Under the pieces are notes generated by a model. That model ran no database searches, was not told the DNA's origin, and worked only from the letters and a program-made list of their open reading frames with translations. Shown piece by piece: positions 1 through 9,342 of a stretch of 28,029 nt of DNA. The number at the start of each line of letters is the position of its first letter. Position 1 is the first letter of the stretch. The stretch comes from UBA6168 sp964442355 (GTDB lineage: Bacteria; Bacteroidota; Bacteroidia; Chitinophagales; Saprospiraceae): contig CAYTZS010000049.1 in assembly GCA_964442355.1 (NCBI GenBank), forward strand, positions 1-28,029, read 5' to 3'. The translations under genes were made by a program, and so were the position numbers.

Positions 1-2
1 TA

Positions 3-140
3 TTAATGAGACCGGCTCGTGTAAGCGAATGTAAATCATTGGGAAAAGCGCCAATCGCCGTTGGCTGGCACAAGAATCTTGTTTACTGCCTCCCTGTTAC
101 TTTTAAAATACCACCGACCAAAAACGCCCGCATTTTCTAA
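3..140 (+). CDS. 3' end of an upstream gene, possibly energy transducer TonB (partial)
   Basis: An open frame enters from the left edge and stops with TAA 17 nt before the receptor gene. The visible 45 residues end in LPVTFKIPP shortly after a GKAPIAVGW stretch. This resembles the end of a TonB C-terminal domain, where a GkPv...lPvtFkl pattern forms the last beta strand, and a TonB gene beside a TonB-dependent receptor makes sense. The fragment is too short to prove the family or even that it is coding. The close spacing suggests it would share a transcript with the receptor. Confidence 0.35.
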   Translation, partial: LMRPARVSECKSLGKAPIAVGWHKNLVYCLPVTFKIPPTKNARIF

Positions 141-157
141 CAGATAAACCCACTGGC

Positions 158-2335
158 ATGAAATCCAACTATTTGTTGCCCATCATTTCCCTTTTTGCTG
201 CATGCACAGCGCTGGGACAAACAGCAGGCGACACCATCAAAACCATTTCACTGAATGCAATTCAAGTGGATGCACAGCGCAACAACGTGGAGCGTTTGCC
301 CAAAACACAGGATGCCTTCATTTGGGCAGGCAAAAAGAACGAGGTCATCAATCTTCAAGCGACCGACGCCAACATCGCCGAGAAATCGCCCCGGCAGATT
401 TTTGCCAAAGTGCCCGGCGTTTTTGTGTACGACATGGATGGCACAGGCAACCAAGTGAACATTTCCACCCGTGGCCTCGACCCCCACCGGGGCTGGGAGT
501 TCAACATCCGCAAGAACGGCATCATCACCAACACCGACCTCTACGGTTATCCAGCCAGCCATTTCACCCTGCCAATGGAGGCCGTGGAGCGCATCGAGCT
601 GGTGCGCGGCACGGGGGCATTGCAATACGGGCAGCAGTTCGGGGGCATGTTGAACTACGTCGTCAAGCAGCCGGACACCTCCCGCACCATCGGGTTGGAG
701 ACGGTGAACGCCATCGGCTCCTTCGGCCTATTGAGCACCTACAATGCCATCGGTGGCAAGGTTGGCAAACTGGAATACTATGCTTATTACAGCAAGCGGG
801 GCAGCGACGGCTATCGTGACGACAGCCGAACTGACTTCAATGGACAGTCAATCATGTTTCGATTTCGGCCCAACAAAAACCTGGCACTGACGGCTGAGTT
901 TTCCCATTCGGAGTACCTCGTGCAGTTGCCTGGGCAGCTCACAGACAGCATGTTTCATGAAAACCCACGCCAGAGCACCCGCAGCCGAAACTACTACAGT
1001 CCCGACATTTACGTGCCATCCATCAGCTTCGATTGGATTTTGGGTGAAAAAACGAAACTAAAATGGACGACATCTGCCGTGTTCGGCAGCCGCAACAGCA
1101 TCCTATTCGACAAGCCTGCCACTACGGTGGATGCGATTGACCCCGTCACACTAACTTACGCCGCAAGGCAGGTGGACATTGACAACTACCACAGTTACAC
1201 ATCCGAGCTGCGCTTTTTGCACAGTTATTTTTTGGGCAAAAAAACGGCTACACTGGCTGCCGGAGTACAGCTCATCAACAACGACCTGCACCGCCGCCAA
1301 CAGGGCAAGGGCACTTCCGATTCGGATTACGACCTTACGGTGACTGACGGCAAGTGGGGGCGTGACATGCACTTCAAGACGCAGAACGTCGCCATTTTTA
1401 TCGAAAACCTATTTCAAGTCACCAAGCACCTCTCTGTAAGCCCAGGTGCGCGGTTGGAGATGGGTGAGTCAAAAATGACAGGCGTCATTGCCTACCTGCC
1501 CAGCGACGAAATCCCGAACACCATTGAACATAAGTTTCCGCTGTTTGGCGTCAATGCCGACTACCGCTTGGGCGACCTCCAGACGCTCTACGCTGGGTGG
1601 TCGCAGGCGTACCGCCCCGTCATCTTCAAGGACATCATTCCCGGCTCGTTGCTGGAAAAATCGGATAAAAACCTCAAGGACGCCCAAGGCTACAACCTCG
1701 AAGCAGGCTGGCGGGGCACCGCTGGCGGACTGCGCTGGGATTTGGGCATTTTCAGGGTGCAATACAACCACCGTCTCGGCAATCAGGCCATCCAGCAGGA
1801 CAGCAATTTCTACATTTTCCGCACCAACATCGGCAACTCGGTGACGCAGGGTGTGGAGATGTTCGGCGAGTATGCTTTCAAGTTGAGCGGCCCGTGGCGG
1901 GCCAGCGTATTCACTTCCACCGCCTACATGGATGCCAAATACGAAGATGCCGTCATCCGGGTCGGCAACGAAAACGTGGACATCAGCGGCAACAAAGTGG
2001 AAAGCGTGCCAGCGTGGATTTCCCGCAGTGGCTTCACCCTCAAGTACAAAACCTTCAGTTTTTCCGCCTTGTACAGCTACACCGCCGAGAGTTTCGCCGA
2101 CCCACTGAACACAATCGAACCCTCCGCCACGGGCGCTGTTGGGCTGGTACCTGCCTACGGCCTGCTGGATTTGAATGCCACTTGGCGCATCACCAAGAGT
2201 ATCACGCTGCGCATGAACCTCAGCAATGTACTTGACAATCAATACTTTACAAAAAGGCCATCATTTTATCCTGGCCCCGGCATCTGGCCTTCCGATGGGC
2301 GTAGTGCAAATGTCTCAGTGGCTGTGAAGTTTTGA
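158..2335 (+). CDS. TonB-dependent outer-membrane receptor, FecA-like
   Basis: This 725-residue protein is an outer-membrane beta-barrel that would import a ligand, probably a ferric siderophore or iron-citrate complex, using TonB energy. Residues 1-20 form a signal peptide ending near LGQ. A plug domain follows at about 65-180, with ISTRGLDPHRGWEFN and VERIELVRGTGALQYG, the two landmark plug motifs in their FecA-like form (HY/HF before the second motif). The rest, about 190-725, is barrel with alternating aromatic strands, ending in VAVKF with the terminal Phe typical of BAM substrates. It lacks the N-terminal carboxypeptidase-like domain of SusC proteins, and no SusD gene follows, so a glycan role is unlikely. 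No FecR/sigma pair is visible. The substrate cannot be told from sequence. Confidence 0.9.
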   Translation: MKSNYLLPIISLFAACTALGQTAGDTIKTISLNAIQVDAQRNNVERLPKTQDAFIWAGKKNEVINLQATDANIAEKSPRQIFAKVPGVFVYDMDGTGNQVNISTRGLDPHRGWEFNIRKNGIITNTDLYGYPASHFTLPMEAVERIELVRGTGALQYGQQFGGMLNYVVKQPDTSRTIGLETVNAIGSFGLLSTYNAIGGKVGKLEYYAYYSKRGSDGYRDDSRTDFNGQSIMFRFRPNKNLALTAEFSHSEYLVQLPGQLTDSMFHENPRQSTRSRNYYSPDIYVPSISFDWILGEKTKLKWTTSAVFGSRNSILFDKPATTVDAIDPVTLTYAARQVDIDNYHSYTSELRFLHSYFLGKKTATLAAGVQLINNDLHRRQQGKGTSDSDYDLTVTDGKWGRDMHFKTQNVAIFIENLFQVTKHLSVSPGARLEMGESKMTGVIAYLPSDEIPNTIEHKFPLFGVNADYRLGDLQTLYAGWSQAYRPVIFKDIIPGSLLEKSDKNLKDAQGYNLEAGWRGTAGGLRWDLGIFRVQYNHRLGNQAIQQDSNFYIFRTNIGNSVTQGVEMFGEYAFKLSGPWRASVFTSTAYMDAKYEDAVIRVGNENVDISGNKVESVPAWISRSGFTLKYKTFSFSALYSYTAESFADPLNTIEPSATGAVGLVPAYGLLDLNATWRITKSITLRMNLSNVLDNQYFTKRPSFYPGPGIWPSDGRSANVSVAVKF

Positions 2336-2360
2336 AGTTGGTTTGCTGACAACGGATTTT

Positions 2361-2405
2361 ACAGGCAAGCCCCTGCAACCTAACTGGATGCGGGGGCTTG
2401 CCTGT
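2361..2405. terminator. Stem-loop after the TonB-dependent receptor gene
   Basis: Arms 2361-2377 and 2389-2405 pair over 17 positions with a single G-T type mismatch around an 11-nt loop. The stem is GC-rich (acaggcaagccc...), begins 26 nt after the receptor stop codon and has only a short T run after it. It probably terminates or stabilises the 3' end of the receptor mRNA. Confidence 0.6.
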
Positions 2406-2782
2406 TTGACGACCCACCATGTTTTGAGCAAAAATCAAGGCGAAAATAGAAAGTACAGGCATACAAAATGCATGCTGGCCGACTTGTGCCCCCCGCCCAA
2501 CATGTCTAGGCTCAATTTTTGGAGGAACACAACTGGAGGAACATCAACTCCCACTGATCAATTCGACACCTGTTTTGAAAAACAACGGGCAGGAATACGT
2601 CTATTCATTTTGAGCGAATATCTCAAACGGAAAATAGGCACAACCCAGCACCGGAACCCTCGCCAATTTTGTACACAATTCAAGAAAATCAATCATTATT
2701 CTGGGCATATTAAGCTCCATCAATACCTTTACTTTTTTTTCAAACACCTAATATTTTCTACCCACACACGTCAAAACGCAGT
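2406..2782. other. AT-rich non-coding stretch upstream of the peptidase gene
   Basis: These 377 bases show no convincing gene. A 147-codon open frame crosses the region and runs into the peptidase start, but its composition (runs of Thr, His, Asn and Arg, no domain) looks random. The stretch is clearly more AT-rich than its neighbours, as expected for a promoter region. A weak -7-like box TACCTTTA lies at 2724-2731, one base from TAnnTTTG, with no good -33 partner. The leader before the peptidase ATG would be about 45 nt. Confidence 0.4.
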
Positions 2783-5700
2783 ATGAAAAAAGTTTTCACT
2801 ACACTTTCAATGGCGCTGCTCGTTGTAGCCCTTTTTGCTCAGACGAAGCAAAACCCTTGGCTAGATACGCCCGAAAGCAGCTTTGCCAGCAAAACTGCCC
2901 AACGCCGCATCGTGCCCAACAAATACCGCAGCCTGTCGCTCGACCTCGACTTGCTGAAAGCAGCTTTGAGCGAAGCGCCCATGCGTTTCACACAGGAAGC
3001 TGAAATTGCACAAGCCACACTGACCATCCCGATGCCAGATGGCTCCATGCAGGAGTTTCAAGTGGTGGAGGCGCCGGTCATGCACCCCGATCTCGGTGCC
3101 CGCTATCCCTACATCCGCTCCTTTGCTGGCTGGAGCAATGCCGATGGCACCGCCTACCTGCGCTGTGGCTACACCCAAAAGGGCTTCCATGCGATGATTT
3201 TGTCCGCCAACCACAGCACGGCGTACATTGACCTTTACGCCGAAGGCGACGACCGACACTACATCAGTTATTTCAAAAAAGACTACCCCAACCCGCACCA
3301 GTTCGAGTGCCTTGTGGAGGATGACAACACCAATCTGCAAGCTGCCGCAACAAATGCGCAATCGCTGATGGTCGGTGACTGCCAGCACCGCAACTACGCC
3401 CTCGCCCTCGCCTGCACGGGGGAGTACGCCAATTTCCACGGTGGCACAAAACCCCTCGTACTGGCTGAGTACAACGTGGCCATGACCCGCCTCAACGGCA
3501 TCTATGAGCGGGAGTTTGCGGTGACCATGACCATGGTGGCCAACACCGACCTGCTCATCTTCCTCAATGCCACCACCGACCCCTACACCAACAACAACGG
3601 CGGCACGATGCTGAACGAAAACCAGACGACCTGCAACAACATCATCGGTGCTGCCAACTACGACATCGGGCACGTGTTCAGCACAGGAGGCGGTGGCATC
3701 GCACAGCTCAACGCCGTTTGTGGCAGCGGAAAAGCCAGGGGCGTCACGGGCCTCGGTAGCCCCATCGGCGACCCTTTTTATGTGGACTACGTAGCACACG
3801 AAATGGGCCACCAATTTGGTGGCAACCACACCCAAAACAACTCCTGCAACCGCAACAGTGCCACGGCCATGGAACCTGGCAGCGCCAGTACCATCATGGG
3901 CTACGCTGGTATCTGCTCCCCCAACGTGCAGAACAACAGCGACGATTATTTCCATGCCATCAACCTCGGCGAGATACACAACCACCTGCTGGGAGGAGGT
4001 AACGGTTGTGCCACCATCACCTCATCCGGCAACAATGCCCCCTCGGTGACCGTACCCAACAGCTCCTACAATTTGCCCATTTCTACGCCCTTCGTGCTCA
4101 CGGCGCAGGGCACCGATTCCAACCCCAGCGACGCACTCACCTATTGCTGGGAGCAAATGAACAACCAAGTGGCCACCATGCCGCCTGTCTCCACCAACAC
4201 GGGTGGGCCAGCATTCCGCTCGATTGACCCGACCACTTCGCCGAGCCGTTACTTCCCCAACCTCTCGGCCATCATCGCCAACACCACGCCCACTTGGGAG
4301 GTGCTGCCCTCGGTTGCCCGGACGATGAGCTTCCGTTGCACCGTGCGTGACAACCACCCCGGCGCTGGCTGTACCGACGAAGCTGACGTTTCACTCAATT
4401 TCAGCGCCTCGGCAGGGCCATTCGTTGTCACCAATCCCAACACCTCAGCAGTGGTCTGGACGGGTGGCAGCACGGCGACCGTCGCTTGGAATGTGGCCAA
4501 CACCAACCTGCCTCCCATCTCCACCAGCCAAGTTGAAGTACTGCTTTCCGCCGATGGCGGCAATACCTACCCCTACACCCTGCTGACCACGACGAACAAC
4601 GACGGCACGGAGTCGGTGCTTGTGCCCAACATTTCCACCACCCAGGCGAGGGTCATGGTGAAGGCCAAAAACAACATCTACTTCGACATCTCGAACCAAA
4701 ATTTCACCATTCAAATGGCGGTGGTGCCCAGCTTTATTCTGGATGCAACGCCTGATACCATCGCTGCCTGCCAAAGTGGCGAAGCAGTGTTTGATTTCAA
4801 CATGCTCCAGCTGGCCGGCTTCAGCGAGGCCGTAAACTTCACGGCCAGCGGCCTTCCGGCTGGCGCAACTGCCAACTTCTCGCCGAACGACGTAGCACCA
4901 CCTGCCAACGTGGGCCTGACCATCGGCGACCTCACTGGTACATTGCCCGGAACCTACCCAATCACGGTAACGGCAATCGGGGGAGCCGTCACGCAGACGT
5001 CCAACATCGTGCTAATCGTATTGGACCAAGTGGCAGCCAGCGCCACCCTCAGCAGCCCAGCCGATGGCGCCGAGGTGACTACCGCACTGCCGATACTGAC
5101 TTGGAACGCCGTGACCAACGCCACCGAGTATTTCGTGGAATTGTCGGAAACGCCGGCGTTCAGCTCACTGGTCGCTTCGGGCACAGTGACGACCAACAGC
5201 TTCCAAGTGCCCACCCCACTGAACTCCCTCGGCGTTTACTACTGGCGGGTGCGAGCCGCCAACCCTTGCAGCCAGAGCAGTTTTTCGGCTTTCAACGCTT
5301 TCCATGTGGGCAATATCGGTTGTCAAACCTTCACTGCCACCGGGCTTCCGCTCACCATCCCGAACGTGGCGACGACCGTGACCAAAACATTGAACGTCCC
5401 CGTCAGCCAGTCCATCATTTCGGTCACTAGCAGCATGAACTTTGACCACAGTTACGTCGGCGACTTGGACGTGGAATTGGTTTCACCACAAAACACCATC
5501 AGGGTAGTCTTCGACCGCCCTGGCGTTCCGGCCACGAGTTTTGGCTGTGCTGGCGACGACATCACCGCCAGCTTCTCGGACAGCTACACCAACACGGCGG
5601 CGGCTTTTGAAAATACCTGCAACGGTGCCACGCCTACCATCAGCGGCAACTACCAGCCGCTGGAGGCTTTTTCGGCATTTGCCGGGCAAAACTCACAGGG

Positions 5701-8700
5701 CAACTGGACGCTTCGCATCACCGACAATTTTGACGACGACGGTGGCGCACTGCTCAGTTGGTCGCTTGACATTTGCGGGCTTGTGCCCTCTCCATCGGCA
5801 GTTTTGCTGAAAAACGATACGCTGAGCGTACCGCAGGGGCAGAGCGAAGTCGTCACGCAAACCTACTTGCAAGCACAGGGCAACCCCGCCAACGAGTTGG
5901 TTTACACCCTGCTCACCCTGCCTGCACACGGCGAGCTAATCCTCGGCGTAGATGCCCCCGCTGTTGGCAGTACATTCTCCCAAGCTGACATTGACGCTGG
6001 GCTGCTCTCCTACCAGCACGACGGCAGCATGACGGCCACCGACGAGTTCTCGTTCGACCTGCTGGACAACGCAGGCAATTGGCTCCATGCACAGGTTTTT
6101 CACATCAACATCATCCAAAACAACTTGGCGGCCACAGCCGCCGTCACACAGAACGTGAGCTGTTCTGGGAATAATGATGGAGTAATTACGGTTACAGCCA
6201 GCGGTGGCAATGCCCCATTGGAGTACAGTTTAAACGGTGGGGCTTTCCAAAGCAGCAACGTGTTCAGCGGCCTCGCTCCCGGTAGCTACACCGTGGAAGT
6301 AAAAGACGCCACGGGCTTCATCATTGTCACCAACAGCCTGACCATCAGCGATGTACCTGCCATCACCGCATCTGCCAGCGTGAACACCGACGTCATTACC
6401 GTGACAGCCAATGGCGGCACTGGCAGCTTGCAGTACAGCCTGAACGGCGGCACATTTCAGAGCGGCAACACGTTCAGCAGCTTGGCCAACGGCACGTACA
6501 CCGTCACTGTGCAAGATGCCAACGGCTGCACCGCCACTACCTCAGCCACTGTCGCTGTGAACACGCTCGTCGTGTCGGCCAGCGTGAGCGAGGGCATCAG
6601 CTGTTTTGGGGAAAATGATGGGGAAATCACCGTCATGGTCAGTGGCGGCAGTGCCCCATTCCAGTACAGCCTCAATGGCGGCGCATTTCAAAGCAGCAAC
6701 ATCTTCAGCAACCTCGGCCCCGGTAGCTACACCGTGGAGGTAATGGATGCTGATGGTTTCACCCAAACCACCACCGCCGTCAACTTATCCACTCCGACAC
6801 AACTCACCGCCACTGCCACCGACAATGCCAACAGCATCACCGTCTCGGCGAGCGGCGGCACGGGCAGCTTGCAGTACAGCCTGAACGGTGGCGCTTATCA
6901 GGGCAGCAATATTTTCAACAATTTGCCAAACGGCACCTACACCATCACCGTGCAGGATGCCAACGGCTGCACCACCACGGCGACGGCCACCGTTTTTACC
7001 AACAACATCGTCGTGTCGGGCAGTGTGACGCAGGCAGTAAGTTGCTTTGGGGAAAATGACGGCCAAATCACGGCATCAGCTACGGGCGGCATGGCGCCGT
7101 ACACGTACAGCCTCAACGGCGGCGCATTTCAGAGCAGCAACATCTTCAGCAACCTCGCAGCAGGCAGCTACACCATCACCACGATGGACGGCGACGGCCT
7201 GACGCAGATCAGCTCGGCCATCGTTTTGGCGGCTCCGCCGCAAATCACGGGGTCGGCGGCGGCAGTGGGCTACACCGTGACGGTGACAGCCAGCGGCGGC
7301 ACGGGCAGCTTGCAATACAGCCTGGACGGTGGGACATTCCAGGGCAGCAACAGCTTCTTCCCCGTTACCACTGGTGCGCACAGCATCACCGTGCGGGATG
7401 CCAACGGCTGCGAAACGACCCTCAGCGTGACCGTCACGGTGCAGGCATTGGGCGTTGTTGGCAGCATTTTCCAGCCCATCAACTGCCCCGGCGGCAACGA
7501 CGGCCAAATCACGGCGGTGGCCACTGGCGGCGTGCCACCCTACCAGTACAGCTTGAACGGCGGTGCGTTCCAAGGCAGCGCCAATTTCCCCAACCTTGCC
7601 GCAGGCAACTACACGCTCACCATCATGGACAGCGGCGGCTTCACCGTTTCTTCGTCCACCATCACACTGACGGCTCCACCAGCACTGGTCGTGAACCCCA
7701 ACGCCGTTGGGACAACCGTGACGGTGGCAGCCAGCGGCGGTACACCGCCCTACCAGTATCGGTTGGACAACGGAACACTCCAGACTTCCAATATTTTCAG
7801 TGGCGTGGCCAACGGCCCACACACCGTCACGGTGGTGGATGCCAACGGCTGCGAGCAGACAGCCAGCGTCTTCGTTGGCGCCATGCCACCCAATATTTTC
7901 GCCTCGATTTCGCAGCCAGTGAGCTGCCACGGTGCGGCAGATGCTGTCATAACCGTGAACGCCAGCGGCGGCGTGGCACCCTACACATACAGCCTCAACG
8001 GCGGGCCGTTCCAGTCCAGCAACACCTTCACCGGGTTGGCCGCTGGCACTTACTCCGTGACCGTGATGGGTGCTGATGGTGGCACGACGACTGCCCCAAA
8101 CATCGTCGTCATTGACCCACCGGTGCTGGGTGTGACCGCCTCTGCATTTGGCCTAACCATCACTGCCAACGGCAGCGGCGGCTCTGGCGACTACGAGTAC
8201 AGCCTCGATGGGGTGAACTTCGACAACGAAAACGAGCTAGTGGTCAGCAGCAACGGCAGCTACACCGTCACCATCCGGGACGAGCACGGTTGTACCGCTT
8301 CGACGACGGTGGTGGTCAATGCAGTGGTAGGAATCACGACCGACATCACGGACGCCAGTTGCTTTGGCGAAAATGACGGCGAAATCCACATCACGGGCGT
8401 GACGGGCGGCGTGTCGCCCTACACCTACTCATTCAACGGCGGTGCTTTTTCTTCGCAAACCACCTACACGAATCTCAGCGCTGGCGACTACGTGGTGTTG
8501 GTCAAGGATGCAACTGGCTACGAGTTCGAAATCACGCTTTCGGTGTTGGAGCCACACGAATTGGAGGTGAATTTCCAATTAGTACAAAACAATTTGACCA
8601 TCCTCGTTGGCGGCGGAACTGGGAACTTGATGTACTCTATTGATGGCGGTTTGACTTTCCAGACGAGCAATATTTTCAACAACCTGCCGCTCGGCACCTA

Positions 8701-9040
8701 CGAAGTGGTGGTGGTGGACGAAAACGGCTGCACCTTCGAGGGCCAGGTCATCGTGGACATGAGCGCCACGGACGAGCAGTTGGGCGGCCTCGTGTTCGAG
8801 GTGCTGCCAAATCCGAGCGACGGACTTTTCACTTTGAAGATGGACTTGCCTATTTTCACCAGCCTTGATTTGACGGTGTTCGATGTGGTGGGCAGGCAGG
8901 TTTTTGCTTCGCAAACGGAGGCTGCGGGTGCTGTTCAACAACCGCTCGATTTGCGGGGGCTTGCCAGCGGCACTTACCTGCTGCGGGTGAGCGACGGGGA
9001 GCATTGGGGCGTGAAGAAACTCGTGGTGTTGGGGCAGTAA
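2783..9040 (+). CDS. Secreted reprolysin-like metallopeptidase with P domain, SprB repeats and T9SS sorting tail
   Basis: This 2085-residue protein should be exported by Sec and then the type IX secretion system and kept at or released from the cell surface. Residues 1-20 are a signal peptide, followed by a pro-region to about 200. The metzincin catalytic site HEMGHQFGGNH spans 339-349 (zinc ligands H339, H343, H349; catalytic E340), with the Met-turn at M372 in IMGYAG. Ig/fibronectin-like segments follow. A proprotein-convertase P domain lies at about 846-998 and a cadherin-like segment at about 1005-1110. Six SprB double repeats cover about 1115-1990, and a type-A T9SS tail (VLPNPSDGLF ... 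GTYLLRV ... KKLVVLGQ) covers about 2006-2085. SprB repeats occur in the gliding adhesin SprB, so a combined protease and adhesin role is inferred. The gene stands alone and ends in a strong terminator. Confidence 0.9.
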   Translation: MKKVFTTLSMALLVVALFAQTKQNPWLDTPESSFASKTAQRRIVPNKYRSLSLDLDLLKAALSEAPMRFTQEAEIAQATLTIPMPDGSMQEFQVVEAPVMHPDLGARYPYIRSFAGWSNADGTAYLRCGYTQKGFHAMILSANHSTAYIDLYAEGDDRHYISYFKKDYPNPHQFECLVEDDNTNLQAAATNAQSLMVGDCQHRNYALALACTGEYANFHGGTKPLVLAEYNVAMTRLNGIYEREFAVTMTMVANTDLLIFLNATTDPYTNNNGGTMLNENQTTCNNIIGAANYDIGHVFSTGGGGIAQLNAVCGSGKARGVTGLGSPIGDPFYVDYVAHEMGHQFGGNHTQNNSCNRNSATAMEPGSASTIMGYAGICSPNVQNNSDDYFHAINLGEIHNHLLGGGNGCATITSSGNNAPSVTVPNSSYNLPISTPFVLTAQGTDSNPSDALTYCWEQMNNQVATMPPVSTNTGGPAFRSIDPTTSPSRYFPNLSAIIANTTPTWEVLPSVARTMSFRCTVRDNHPGAGCTDEADVSLNFSASAGPFVVTNPNTSAVVWTGGSTATVAWNVANTNLPPISTSQVEVLLSADGGNTYPYTLLTTTNNDGTESVLVPNISTTQARVMVKAKNNIYFDISNQNFTIQMAVVPSFILDATPDTIAACQSGEAVFDFNMLQLAGFSEAVNFTASGLPAGATANFSPNDVAPPANVGLTIGDLTGTLPGTYPITVTAIGGAVTQTSNIVLIVLDQVAASATLSSPADGAEVTTALPILTWNAVTNATEYFVELSETPAFSSLVASGTVTTNSFQVPTPLNSLGVYYWRVRAANPCSQSSFSAFNAFHVGNIGCQTFTATGLPLTIPNVATTVTKTLNVPVSQSIISVTSSMNFDHSYVGDLDVELVSPQNTIRVVFDRPGVPATSFGCAGDDITASFSDSYTNTAAAFENTCNGATPTISGNYQPLEAFSAFAGQNSQGNWTLRITDNFDDDGGALLSWSLDICGLVPSPSAVLLKNDTLSVPQGQSEVVTQTYLQAQGNPANELVYTLLTLPAHGELILGVDAPAVGSTFSQADIDAGLLSYQHDGSMTATDEFSFDLLDNAGNWLHAQVFHINIIQNNLAATAAVTQNVSCSGNNDGVITVTASGGNAPLEYSLNGGAFQSSNVFSGLAPGSYTVEVKDATGFIIVTNSLTISDVPAITASASVNTDVITVTANGGTGSLQYSLNGGTFQSGNTFSSLANGTYTVTVQDANGCTATTSATVAVNTLVVSASVSEGISCFGENDGEITVMVSGGSAPFQYSLNGGAFQSSNIFSNLGPGSYTVEVMDADGFTQTTTAVNLSTPTQLTATATDNANSITVSASGGTGSLQYSLNGGAYQGSNIFNNLPNGTYTITVQDANGCTTTATATVFTNNIVVSGSVTQAVSCFGENDGQITASATGGMAPYTYSLNGGAFQSSNIFSNLAAGSYTITTMDGDGLTQISSAIVLAAPPQITGSAAAVGYTVTVTASGGTGSLQYSLDGGTFQGSNSFFPVTTGAHSITVRDANGCETTLSVTVTVQALGVVGSIFQPINCPGGNDGQITAVATGGVPPYQYSLNGGAFQGSANFPNLAAGNYTLTIMDSGGFTVSSSTITLTAPPALVVNPNAVGTTVTVAASGGTPPYQYRLDNGTLQTSNIFSGVANGPHTVTVVDANGCEQTASVFVGAMPPNIFASISQPVSCHGAADAVITVNASGGVAPYTYSLNGGPFQSSNTFTGLAAGTYSVTVMGADGGTTTAPNIVVIDPPVLGVTASAFGLTITANGSGGSGDYEYSLDGVNFDNENELVVSSNGSYTVTIRDEHGCTASTTVVVNAVVGITTDITDASCFGENDGEIHITGVTGGVSPYTYSFNGGAFSSQTTYTNLSAGDYVVLVKDATGYEFEITLSVLEPHELEVNFQLVQNNLTILVGGGTGNLMYSIDGGLTFQTSNIFNNLPLGTYEVVVVDENGCTFEGQVIVDMSATDEQLGGLVFEVLPNPSDGLFTLKMDLPIFTSLDLTVFDVVGRQVFASQTEAAGAVQQPLDLRGLASGTYLLRVSDGEHWGVKKLVVLGQ
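6139..8760 (+). repeat. Six tandem SprB double repeats (441-bp period) inside the peptidase gene
   Basis: The Cys codon opening each unit lies at 6161, 6602, 7043, 7484, 7925 and 8360: four steps of exactly 441 bp (147 codons) and a last step of 435 bp. Each unit contains two half-repeats of about 70 residues with a YSLNGGxFQ(S/G)SNxF core. Each unit has two Cys, one in SCxGxNDG near the start and one in DANGC or DE(H/N)GC near the end. Units 2 and 3 are very similar at DNA level around 6661-6715 and 7105-7160, consistent with recent duplication or recombination. Confidence 0.9.
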
Positions 9041-9054
9041 AGCAACCATTGTTC

Positions 9055-9096
9055 AAAAAATAAGGGGAAGGCTCGAAACCTTCCCCTTATTTTTTT
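9055..9096. terminator. Bidirectional intrinsic terminator between convergent genes
   Basis: A perfect 17-bp stem (arms 9055-9071 and 9079-9095) closes a 7-nt loop. The core is a GC-rich taaggggaagg block flanked by six A on one side and seven T on the other. It starts 15 nt after the peptidase stop codon and works in both directions, so it can also end the minus-strand glycan operon arriving from the right. Confidence 0.93.
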
Positions 9097-9147
9097 GCTG
9101 CCTTCCAAGAAATCCAAGCCGTGATTGGTTTTGGAAGCCTTCTTGCT

Positions 9148-9332
9148 GCCCATTTATTCATTTTTACTGCCCAAGAGCTGGTTTTTACTGCCCAATAGTT
9201 CATTTTCAACGTATCAGAAATGAACTATTGGGCTGTTGGAGTGAATTATTGGGCTCTAAAAATGAGCCGATGGGCTGTTGGAGCCAACTGTTGAGCTGTA
9301 AAAATGAGTTGATGGGCTTCCGACAAGCTGAT
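9148..9332. repeat. 21-nt tandem array with an inverted arm, 3' of the SxtJ-like gene
   Basis: GCCCAW begins at 9148, 9169 and 9190 (exact 21-nt steps). After a 12-nt spacer the reverse complement form (T/A)TGGGC, or TTGAGC once, begins at 9228, 9249, 9270, 9291 and 9312 (again exact 21-nt steps). The central arms 9190-9205 and 9218-9233 pair perfectly over 16 bp. The array therefore has three units in one orientation and five in the other and would fold into a long hairpin. It follows the stop codon of the SxtJ-like gene. A 117-codon frame crosses it, but its repeated residues simply reflect the repeat. Confidence 0.85.
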
Positions 9333-9342
9333 TTTGGCCTTC

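Noticed and set aside
2343..2786. 147-codon open frame between the receptor and the peptidase
   Set aside because: It starts inside the hairpin after the receptor, has random-looking composition with no domain, and overlaps the peptidase start; the region is AT-rich and fits a promoter zone.
2861..3985. 374-codon antisense frame inside the peptidase gene, and other long antisense frames (for example 10393-11373, 16743-17699, 21398-22312)
   Set aside because: They mirror strongly supported genes, have no recognisable domain and arise from codon bias in GC-rich coding sequence.
6139..8760. Regular repeats considered as a CRISPR array
   Set aside because: The period is 441 bp, the repeats are coding and degenerate, and they match SprB protein units; no short spacer structure or cas gene is present.
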